Shown: positions 43,702-50,652 of the stretch, piece after piece
How the letters are laid out: each line of letters opens with the position of its first letter
Numbering within the stretch: position 1 is the first letter of the stretch
Origin: Solirubrobacterales bacterium
Lineage (GTDB): Bacteria; Actinomycetota; Thermoleophilia; Solirubrobacterales; Solirubrobacteraceae
DNA length: 64,000 bases
NCBI GenBank assembly: GCA_027306855.1
Contig: DAHUYZ010000002.1
Coordinates: forward strand, 33,343 to 97,342
Direction: 5' to 3'
Position numbers and translations under genes: made by a program
Notes under the pieces: model-generated
The model's database searches: none
What the model saw: the letters and a program-made list of their open reading frames with translations, nothing else
Told to the model about the DNA's origin: nothing

Positions 43702-43707
43702 AGAATA
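43702..43707 (-). promoter_or_regulatory. Candidate leaderless -10 element of the SDR gene
   Basis: TATTCT on the minus strand, 6 bases before the SDR ATG. Confidence 0.5.
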
Positions 43708-43779
43708 GGGAAACGACGGGAGTCCGGTGGCTCGCACGGGTCGTGGGGCCGCCGGGACGCGGCGGACGGGCCGGTTCTC

Positions 43780-43785
43780 TAGGGT
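43780..43785 (+). promoter_or_regulatory. Candidate -10 element of the alcohol dehydrogenase gene
   Basis: TAGGGT ends 9 bases before the ATG at 43795 (6 before an in-frame TTG). Confidence 0.42.
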
Positions 43786-43794
43786 CTGCGATTG

Positions 43795-44829
43795 ATGCGG
43801 GCCGTCACCTTTCAAGCGCCGGGCGAGGTGCTCGTCGCGGACGTGCCGGAGCCGGAGATCTCACATCCGGGGGACGCGATCGTGCGCATCGATGCGACGG
43901 GTGTCTGCGGCTCGGACCTGCACATCTACCACGGCCGTGTCCAGGTCGAGCAGGGCTTCACGCTCGGCCACGAGTACGTCGGCACGGTGGTGTCCATCGG
44001 CGATGACGTGCATGGCATCGCCGTCGGCGATCGCGTGCTCGGCTGCTTTCAGACGGCGTGCGGGCGTTGTTACTTCTGCCGGCGCGGCCTCTTCCACAAG
44101 TGCGACTCCTCACGCACGTTCGGCCACGGCGCCACGCTCGGATCGCTCGCGGGAACCCAGGCGGAGCTCGCGCTCGTCCCTAGCGCGGACCTCGTGCTGC
44201 GCAAGGTTCCACAGGGCATGAGCGACGAGGTCGCGCTGTTCGCCGGCGATGTGATGGGCACCGGCTACCACGCGGTGCTGGAAAGCGGCATGCGTGCGGG
44301 CGACACTGCCGCCGTCCTGGGGCTCGGGCCGGTCGGACTGTGCGCCGTGCAGGTCGCCAAGGCGGCCGGCGCGGCGCGCGTGCTCGCCATCGACTCGGTG
44401 CCCGAGCGGCTTGCGATGGCCGAGTCCTTCGGAGCGCTGCCCGTCCATCTCACCGAGCAGGACACGCGCGCCGCCGTTCGCGACGCCACAGAGGGGCGCG
44501 GCGTGGACGTGTGCATCGACGCGGTCGGGCACCCCGACGCTTTCGATCTCGCGCTGCGCCTGACGCGCAAGTGCGGCACCGTCCAGGCCATCGGCGTGTA
44601 CGCGGAGCGCGCGCAGGTCCATATGGGCCTGTTGTGGATCAAGTCGTTGCACGTCTGCGCCGGCCACGCGAACGTGCTCGGGCACGTCGACGGAGTGCTC
44701 GCGATGATGTCGGCCGGCTTGCTCGATCCCTCGCCGCTGGTGACGCACCACATGTCGTTGGAGGAGGCGCCAGATGCGTACGCTCTATATGACCGCCGCG
44801 AGGCGCTGAAGATCGTCCTGACGCCATGA
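43795..44829 (+). CDS. Zinc-dependent alcohol dehydrogenase (MDR family)
   Basis: Medium-chain dehydrogenase of 344 residues. Catalytic zinc ligands are the Cys in GVCGSDLH and the His-Glu in GHEYVG; the structural zinc has four cysteines in CGRCYFCRRGLFHKC. The nucleotide motif is GLGPVGLCAVQVAKAAG, followed by an acid (D in AIDSVPER), so NAD is likely. Together with the aldehyde dehydrogenase starting 24 bases later it would take an alcohol to a carboxylic acid; the substrate is unknown. Confidence 0.92.
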   Translation: MRAVTFQAPGEVLVADVPEPEISHPGDAIVRIDATGVCGSDLHIYHGRVQVEQGFTLGHEYVGTVVSIGDDVHGIAVGDRVLGCFQTACGRCYFCRRGLFHKCDSSRTFGHGATLGSLAGTQAELALVPSADLVLRKVPQGMSDEVALFAGDVMGTGYHAVLESGMRAGDTAAVLGLGPVGLCAVQVAKAAGAARVLAIDSVPERLAMAESFGALPVHLTEQDTRAAVRDATEGRGVDVCIDAVGHPDAFDLALRLTRKCGTVQAIGVYAERAQVHMGLLWIKSLHVCAGHANVLGHVDGVLAMMSAGLLDPSPLVTHHMSLEEAPDAYALYDRREALKIVLTP

Positions 44830-44853
44830 GAACGTGTTTTTGAGGAGCAGCCG

Positions 44854-46359
44854 ATGAGCACTGCCGCAACGACCGCACTCCCCGATGCGCTCGGCCGGGC
44901 CGCGCGCGAGTTCATCGTCTCCGAGCACGGCTTGCTGATCGGCGATCAGCGTCCCCAGGCTGCGGATGGCCGCACGTTCGCCACGCTCGACCCCGCCACG
45001 GGCAGCGAGATCGCGAAGGTGCCGCAGGCCGGGGCGCAGGACGTCGATCGCGCTGTTGAGACGGCGCGTACCGCACTCGAGCAGAGCCCTTGGGCGACGC
45101 TTGCGCCGTCTGAGCGCGGCCGTCTGATCGCGGCGCTGGCCGACACGGTGGAAGCGCACCAAGAGGAGCTGGCCGAGATCGAGTCGCTCGACAACGGCAA
45201 GCCGGTGAAGCTGGCTCAGTACGTGAACGTGCGCGGCACGGTCGCCCACTTGCGCTACTTCGCCGGCTGGCCGACGAAGATCGAGGGCAGCGTCCTGCCT
45301 GTCACGGCTCCCAACATGCTCTGCTACACGCGTCGCGAGCCGGTCGGGGTGTGCGCCCAGATCGTTCCCTGGAATTTCCCGCTGCTGATGGCCACCTGGA
45401 AGGTCGCGCCCGCGCTCGCGGCCGGCTGCACGATCGTGCTGAAGCCTGCCGAGCAGACCCCGCTCAGCGCGTTGCGCCTCGGCGAGCTGGCGCTCGAAGT
45501 CGGCTTCCCGCCGGGCGTCCTGGGTGTTCTCACCGGCGACGGTGAGACGGGTGCGGCGCTGGTCGACCACCCCGGGGTGGACAAGATCTCCTTCACCGGG
45601 TCCACCGTCGTCGGCAGGGAGATCGGCGCGAAGGCCGGTTGCGCGCTCAAGCGCGTCACGCTCGAGCTCGGCGGCAAGTCGCCGAACATCATCCTCCCCG
45701 ACGCCGACATCGACGCCGCCGTCAAGGGTTCCTATCAGGCGATCTATTTCAACTCCGGTCAAGCCTGCAACGCCGGCTCGCGACTGTTCGTGCCCGCCGA
45801 GCGCTACGACGAGGTGATTTCAGCGCTGGCCGAGCGCGCCGCCGCGACGCGGCTCGGGCCGGGACTAGACCAGCAGACTCAGCTGGGGCCGCTCATCTCG
45901 GCCGAGCAGCAAGAGCGGGTGATGGGCTACATCGAGGCCGGCCGGAGCGAGGGCGCGGAGATCGTTTGTGGCGGAGCGCCGACGCTCGAGGACAGCGGCG
46001 GCTACTACGTGCAGCCGACCCTGTTCAGCTCGACCTCAGACGATCTGAGCATCGCTCGCGAGGAGATATTCGGACCGGTGCTCGTAGCGTCCCCGTACAG
46101 CACGCTCGAGGAGGTCGCGGCCCGTGCGAACGCCGGAGAGTACGGGCTCGCCGCCGGGGTCTGGACGCGCGACGTGGGCAGTGCGCATCGCCTCGCCGCC
46201 ATGTTGCGGGCCGGCTCGATCTACATCAACCACTGGGGAGGCTCCGATCCTTCGGCGCCGTTCGGCGGTTTCAAGGCGTCCGGCGTCGGGCGGGAGCACG
46301 GCCACGACGGGCTCGACGCTTATCTGGAGACCAAGACGGTGTGGACTTCGTTGGCTTAG
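44854..46359 (+). CDS. NAD(P)-dependent aldehyde dehydrogenase
   Basis: Aldehyde dehydrogenase of 501 residues. It has the PWNFPLLM segment, the cofactor motif FTGSTVVG, the general-base Glu in LELGGKSPN, the catalytic Cys in NSGQACNAGSRL, and EEIFGPVL with GGFKASGVGREHG. Most similar in layout to betaine/phenylacetaldehyde-type ALDHs. A GAGGAG ribosome binding site precedes the ATG. The TAG stop is overlapped by the target duplication of the palindromic element that starts at its last base. Confidence 0.95.
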   Translation: MSTAATTALPDALGRAAREFIVSEHGLLIGDQRPQAADGRTFATLDPATGSEIAKVPQAGAQDVDRAVETARTALEQSPWATLAPSERGRLIAALADTVEAHQEELAEIESLDNGKPVKLAQYVNVRGTVAHLRYFAGWPTKIEGSVLPVTAPNMLCYTRREPVGVCAQIVPWNFPLLMATWKVAPALAAGCTIVLKPAEQTPLSALRLGELALEVGFPPGVLGVLTGDGETGAALVDHPGVDKISFTGSTVVGREIGAKAGCALKRVTLELGGKSPNIILPDADIDAAVKGSYQAIYFNSGQACNAGSRLFVPAERYDEVISALAERAAATRLGPGLDQQTQLGPLISAEQQERVMGYIEAGRSEGAEIVCGGAPTLEDSGGYYVQPTLFSSTSDDLSIAREEIFGPVLVASPYSTLEEVAARANAGEYGLAAGVWTRDVGSAHRLAAMLRAGSIYINHWGGSDPSAPFGGFKASGVGREHGHDGLDAYLETKTVWTSLA

Positions 46360-46520
46360 AGCCCCTAACGACATGCGGGCACGTCCGTATGCGGCCCTGG
46401 GCCGGCGCGGTGCTTTGTCCTCGGATCGCGTCGTAGCGCTCCTACTGCCGCGATCCTGCGTCCGCGCCCCGCTTGGCCCAGAACCGCCCCGACCGCACCC
46501 GCTTATTTCGTTAGGGGCTC
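46359..46520 (+). mobile_element. Palindromic MITE-like element, copy 3 (162 bp)
   Basis: Perfect 13-bp terminal inverted repeats GAGCCCCTAACGA / TCGTTAGGGGCTC, flanked on both sides by TTA (46356-46358, 46521-46523). Nested internal stems lie symmetrically about the midpoint: GCGGG/CCCGC, CTGGGCC/GGCCCAG, GGATCGCG (46423-46430)/CGCGATCC (46449-46456) and GTAG/CTAC. The whole element can fold into one hairpin. Same length and two shared words at the same offsets as the element at 31188. Confidence 0.85.
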
Positions 46521-46582
46521 TTAGGACTCCCTACGCCCTCGGCGCTGGGCCACTGAGCGCTTCCGGCGCGCCCGCCATGGGC

Positions 46583-46588
46583 TAGAGT
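46583..46588 (+). promoter_or_regulatory. Candidate leaderless -10 element of the STAS operon
   Basis: TAGAGT ends 7 bases before the STAS ATG, making the operon mRNA start at the start codon. Confidence 0.5.
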
Positions 46589-46595
46589 CCGCGCT

Positions 46596-46949
46596 ATGAG
46601 CAGGCATGCGCCAAGGCCTGGCAGCCTCTCGATCTCGAGCGTCGCGGCCAACGGAACCGTAAGCATCTCGCTCGAAGGTGAGCTCGACCTTGCGAGCGCG
46701 CGCAAGATGCAAGAGCGCCTTTCGGTGATCGAGCAGGAACAGCCCTCACGCGTGGTCGTCGACCTCAGCAAGCTCGCCTTCATCGACTCGACCGGTCTGC
46801 GCGTCTTGCTCCTCGCCGACGCTCGTGCCAGAGAGCGTGGCTATGAGTTGGTCCTGAAGCCGGGCGAGCCCTCCGTGCAGCGCGTGTTCGAAGTGACCGG
46901 CGCGCTCGACGTGCTGCGCTTCGAAGGGCCCGCACCCGAAGGCCCGTGA
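46596..46949 (+). CDS. STAS-domain anti-anti-sigma factor-like protein
   Basis: Single STAS domain of 117 residues. The phosphorylatable Ser is in FIDSTGLRVLL, preceded by GELDLASARKMQERL, as in SpoIIAA/RsbV proteins that bind an anti-sigma kinase. No kinase or sigma partner is adjacent. Its GTGA overlap with a glycosyltransferase gene is unusual and suggests coordinated production with the envelope genes downstream. Confidence 0.9.
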   Translation: MSRHAPRPGSLSISSVAANGTVSISLEGELDLASARKMQERLSVIEQEQPSRVVVDLSKLAFIDSTGLRVLLLADARARERGYELVLKPGEPSVQRVFEVTGALDVLRFEGPAPEGP

Positions 46950-48292
46950 GCTCGCTCGTCGCCGCTGAGTCCCGCTCGATCGAGCCGGGAGGCCGCGAGC
47001 TGAACCTGCTCACCACGCGCCGCTTGCGTGCGCTTGCGGCGGCGCTCAGCCTGCTGATGCTTGCGGGCACGATCGAGATCGTGATCGACGCCTCGGTCGG
47101 ACACTCGCCACTCGTGCCGCGTTCCCCGAGCATCGCGAACTGGCTTGGCTTCGCCGGCGAGCGGCTCGGCTACCGCGTGTTCCTGATTGCGCTGCTCGTG
47201 CTCACGGGATCGTACGCGGGGATGCTGGCGCTCGCGGCCGGCAGCCGCAGACAGGTCATCTCGACGCGGTGGGCAATCGCGTTGGTCGCCGCGCTCGAGC
47301 TGATCGTATTCGCCGGTCCGATCCTGCTCTCGACCGATGTCTTCAGCTACATCGCCTACGCGCGCATGGCCGTCCTGCACGGCGTCAATCCCTATATCCA
47401 CGGCCCGCACTCGATCTTCGGTGACCCGATCTACAAATACGTCGGCAGCGACTGGCGCAAGGTCGCGACGGCGTATGGCCCGATCTATACGCTCTTGACC
47501 TATCCCCTTGCCGTACTGGGAATCAAGGGGGCTGTGTGGGGCGCAAAGACGCAAGCTCTGCTGGCAAGTGCAGGCACGCTGGCTTTGACATGGCGCTGCG
47601 CGCGCGTTCGCGGACTCGATCCCAAGCTGGCGCTGTTGATCGTGGGCTTGAACCCGCTCTACTTCGTGTACGGGCTCGGCGGCGCCCACAACGATCTGAT
47701 CATGACCCTGCTGATGATGGTGGCGGTCGCGCTGACGTTCGCGGGCCGCGAGGCCTGGTCGGGCGCCTCGCTCATGATCGGAGGGCTCGTCAAGGCGACT
47801 GCGATCGTTCCGCTTCCCTTCATGATCCTCAGCCGGCGCCGGCCGGCGCCACTCATCGGAGCGCTGCTCGCCGGGCTGCTGGGCGCTGCGCTGGCGATGG
47901 CAGCGTTCGGCGTCAACGGGCTCGACGTCATCTCGGCCCTGAATCGCGACGCGGGTTTCGTCTCCACCGACAGTTTCCCCACCGAGATCGCGCACCTGGT
48001 CGGCAAGCCGGGCATCTTCCCGGTCGATCACGACCTCTTGAAGGGTGCGCTCGTGTTGATCGTCCTGTATCTGATGTGGCGGACGTGGCGCGGCTATGAC
48101 TGGGTTGCGGCATCCGGTTGGACGCTGCTCGCGATCGCCGTGACGAGCACCTGGCTGCTCGCCTGGTACACGCTGTGGACGCTCCCCCTGGCGGCCGCAA
48201 GCCGTGACCGCCGTCTGCTGGCAGCGACGCTCGCGATACAGGCGCTGTTCATCGTCCACCAGAACGCGCCGCTGCTGGCGCCGGTCTCATGA
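46946..48292 (+). CDS. GT-C fold mannosyltransferase-like membrane protein (GT87/DUF2029-like)
   Basis: Membrane protein of 448 residues with about eleven hydrophobic segments. The loop after the third segment reads STDVFSYIAYARMAVLHGVNPYIHGP, with an Asp in the usual catalytic position of actinobacterial alpha-mannosyltransferases; YGPIYTLLTYP and GGAHNDLIMT are further family-like parts. It most likely adds a sugar from a polyprenyl-phosphate donor on the outer membrane face. Overlaps both neighbours by 4 bases. Confidence 0.8.
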   Translation: MSSLVAAESRSIEPGGRELNLLTTRRLRALAAALSLLMLAGTIEIVIDASVGHSPLVPRSPSIANWLGFAGERLGYRVFLIALLVLTGSYAGMLALAAGSRRQVISTRWAIALVAALELIVFAGPILLSTDVFSYIAYARMAVLHGVNPYIHGPHSIFGDPIYKYVGSDWRKVATAYGPIYTLLTYPLAVLGIKGAVWGAKTQALLASAGTLALTWRCARVRGLDPKLALLIVGLNPLYFVYGLGGAHNDLIMTLLMMVAVALTFAGREAWSGASLMIGGLVKATAIVPLPFMILSRRRPAPLIGALLAGLLGAALAMAAFGVNGLDVISALNRDAGFVSTDSFPTEIAHLVGKPGIFPVDHDLLKGALVLIVLYLMWRTWRGYDWVAASGWTLLAIAVTSTWLLAWYTLWTLPLAAASRDRRLLAATLAIQALFIVHQNAPLLAPVS

Positions 48293-48855
48293 GCGGACCG
48301 ATGGATGCGCGCGCGAACAACGCCGGTCGGCGCGGTGTCGGGGCGCGCGTGCCGGGCTGGGCTCGTCCGCTTTCAAACGAGCGCGGTGGCTCGGGCAGCC
48401 TGCGGTTGGCCGAGAACACGATCGTGATCCTGTTCGGACTGCTGCTCGCCGTCGCCACGGTCAATGACCTGGTCGGCCAGACTCATGTCAATCATCGGCT
48501 CGCGGCCGACCTGCGGACATGGCGGACGGTGACGGGGCACGACTACCGCAACCTCGACATCGAGCAGGACATAAAAACCTACACGAGCCGGGATGTCGTC
48601 TGCGGGAACGTCTCGCCCGGCGCGCCCGGAGAGCGCACCCAGCTCTGTCTCGTCTTCGAGGGCTCCGTCGTCGCGGGCAAGCGGGCCATCAGCGGCGGCT
48701 ACTACCTGCCGCCAAAAGTCACGGACGCCGCCGAAAACCGCTATTCGTGCTTCGGCACCGCGGCATCTTCGGGACTTTGCGGGCGCTCCTCGCCGCCGGC
48801 GGGCGCTCCGCCTGCGCCGGCGTTCAAAACCGGCTTAGGACCCCCGCCAAAGTAG
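48289..48855 (+). CDS. Uncharacterised membrane-anchored protein with element-derived C-terminus
   Basis: Not recognised. 188 residues with one membrane helix (about 44-62, VIILFGLLLAVATV-like) and an outside domain of about 120 residues with four cysteines. The last five residues (GPPPK) and the TAG stop lie within the mobile palindrome at 48838. Removing the element and one TTA copy restores a frame ending in Leu-Leu-TGA, where the TGA overlaps the ATG of the next gene. The 4-base overlaps make it part of the STAS/glycosyltransferase operon. Confidence 0.75.
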   Translation: MSGPMDARANNAGRRGVGARVPGWARPLSNERGGSGSLRLAENTIVILFGLLLAVATVNDLVGQTHVNHRLAADLRTWRTVTGHDYRNLDIEQDIKTYTSRDVVCGNVSPGAPGERTQLCLVFEGSVVAGKRAISGGYYLPPKVTDAAENRYSCFGTAASSGLCGRSSPPAGAPPAPAFKTGLGPPPK

Positions 48856-48999
48856 ATGGTGGAATTGGGGTGGTCGGGCCGTGGATGGGATGCGCCGCAC
48901 GCGAGCGCAGGCGTACTGGTGGTACGGCGAGCATCGTGGGTGGCGCAGACCGCCGCGGAACGGCCACATCCAGGCCGCGAGATACTTTGGCGGGGGCCC
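48838..48999 (+). mobile_element. Palindromic MITE-like element, copy 2 (162 bp)
   Basis: Terminal inverted repeats GGACCCCCGCCAAAGTA / TACTTTGGCGGGGGCCC match at 16 of 17 positions; TTA flanks both ends (48835-48837, 49000-49002). Middle stem TGCGCC/GGCGCA and apical stem CGTAC/GTACG. It aligns along its length with the element at 27241 (shared GTCGGGCCGTGGATGG, CGCACGCGAGCGCAGG, GAGCATCGTGGGTGGCG, CGCCGCGGAACGG), in the same orientation. Confidence 0.88.
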
Positions 49000-49004
49000 T
49001 TACT

Positions 49005-50615
49005 ATGAGCGCGCCTGCCGTCTCCCCGGGCGTGACAACGCCCAGCGAGACCGCTGGTAGCGGCGTAGCGAATGCGGCCCGGCGTTGGTGGCCGCTCGTC
49101 GCGATCGTGCTGCTCGGGGCAGGTTGGCGCTTTGCCACGCTCTCTTCTCAGAGCCTGTGGTACGACGAGGCGTTCACGCCCGTGCACGTGCTGCACAGCG
49201 GATTGCTGGCGACGCTGAGAGGGGTGGCGCACACCGAGAACTCGCCGCCCCTTTGGTATGTGCTTGAGTGGGCCCTCACACGGATGCTCGGCACCGGGGC
49301 GTTCGCGCTGCGCCTGCTCTCGGCCATCGCGGGTAGCGCAACGGTGATCCTTGCGTGGGCGATCGGCTCGGAGCTGGCCGGTCGGCGGGTGGCGATCGCG
49401 ACGGCTGCGCTCGTCGCGGCCAATCCGCTGCTGGTGTGGTACTCGCAGGAGGCGCGCGCCTACGGCCTGTTCGTGCTGTGCTGCGCGATCGCGATGCTGT
49501 GCCTGCTGCGCGCCCTCTATAGGCCGACGCGGGGTCGTCTGCTCCTGTTTGGCGCGTCCGGCGCCCTTGCGTTGCTGACCCACTACTTCGCGGTCTTCCT
49601 GCTCGTGCCGATGGTGCTGTTGCTGCTCTTCGATCGGTCCGCTCCTGCGCATGGGAGCGAAGAGAGCTCAGCTACGCGCGTGCATGCGCAAGGCGGCCCA
49701 AATCGTTTCGTGCCCGCAAAGGCCGGCATATCGCTGCATGAGGGTGGCATCGCGGCGCGAGCGCTCTACGGCGCCGGCCTGCCGGTGCTCACGGGTGCTG
49801 CCCTGATCCCCCTGATATCTGCCCAGGCGGGCCACGGCACGCAGTGGATCGGCCGGTGGGCGCTGGCCAGCCGCCTGGAAACGATCCCGCAGTACTACCT
49901 GACCGGCTACACAGGAGCGTCGCTCGGGCACGGGATTGAGCTGCTCGTGGGGGGGGTCGCGCTCGCGGGCGTTGTGTTCGGTCTCTGGAGGGGGCTCGAG
50001 CGTCGTGAGGAGCGCGGCGCGCTTATCGCGCTGTCGATCAGCGCAGGCGCCGTTCTGATTCCGATCGTCCTGGCGTTCGCCGGCGCGGACTATCTCGCTC
50101 CGCGCAACCTCGTGGGGGCGATGATCCCTGTGAGCGCGCTGCTAGCGGTCCTGATCGTCCCGCGACGGACCAGGACGGCGGGGATGGCGCTCGCGGGTCT
50201 GCTCGCGCTCGCGTTCGGCGCGCTCAGCGTCGATGTCTATCTGAGCCCGAGGCTCCAGCGCGGCGACTGGGCTGCGCTTGCGCGTGCGATCGGCCCGGTG
50301 TCCTCGCAGAGAGCGATCACGACCGTCGAGCTCGGCTCGGCTCCGCTGGAGTACTACCTGCCGGGTTTGAAAGGCGCCGCGCTGGGAACGAAGATCGCTG
50401 TGCGCGAGATCGACGATACGGGCTACGCTCCGCTGCGCGCGTCGGCCGGGTCCCCGCCGGCGCCCGGTTTCCATCTGGCGGAACGACGCGACGTGCATGG
50501 CTTGATCCTGTACAGGTTCCTCGCGCCTGCTCCTCTCGTCGTCGGCGAGCGAGCCCTGCGCGCCGCCGTCATCACCGCGGGACGCCCCGAGGTGCTCGTT
50601 GAACGGGCGTCATGA
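49005..50615 (+). CDS. GT-C fold glycosyltransferase (GT39-like)
   Basis: Membrane glycosyltransferase of 536 residues with about eleven hydrophobic segments. The first loop has WYDEAFTPVHVL with the Asp-Glu pair typical of GT39/GT83 enzymes, and GVAHTENSPPLWYVLEW follows. A soluble segment between helices (about 212-255) has low-complexity, repeat-like sequence. The ATG at 49005 lies 5 bases after the right end of a mobile palindrome; before insertion it overlapped the upstream stop as ATGA. Confidence 0.82.
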   Translation: MSAPAVSPGVTTPSETAGSGVANAARRWWPLVAIVLLGAGWRFATLSSQSLWYDEAFTPVHVLHSGLLATLRGVAHTENSPPLWYVLEWALTRMLGTGAFALRLLSAIAGSATVILAWAIGSELAGRRVAIATAALVAANPLLVWYSQEARAYGLFVLCCAIAMLCLLRALYRPTRGRLLLFGASGALALLTHYFAVFLLVPMVLLLLFDRSAPAHGSEESSATRVHAQGGPNRFVPAKAGISLHEGGIAARALYGAGLPVLTGAALIPLISAQAGHGTQWIGRWALASRLETIPQYYLTGYTGASLGHGIELLVGGVALAGVVFGLWRGLERREERGALIALSISAGAVLIPIVLAFAGADYLAPRNLVGAMIPVSALLAVLIVPRRTRTAGMALAGLLALAFGALSVDVYLSPRLQRGDWAALARAIGPVSSQRAITTVELGSAPLEYYLPGLKGAALGTKIAVREIDDTGYAPLRASAGSPPAPGFHLAERRDVHGLILYRFLAPAPLVVGERALRAAVITAGRPEVLVERAS

Positions 50616-50639
50616 CTTTGTGAGGCTCGCCGCATGCAA

Positions 50640-50645
50640 TAGCTT
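50640..50645 (+). promoter_or_regulatory. Candidate leaderless -10 element of the hopanoid cluster
   Basis: TAGCTT ends 7 bases before the shc ATG at 50653 and so both marks a promoter and supports that start over the in-frame TTG at 50599. Confidence 0.48.
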
Positions 50646-50652
50646 TACGCGC

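Noticed and set aside
48519..49004. N-terminal extension of the glycosyltransferase that reads through the palindromic element
   Set aside because: The extension overlaps the upstream gene in another frame and the element; the ATG at 49005 matches the ancestral ATGA junction and family start.
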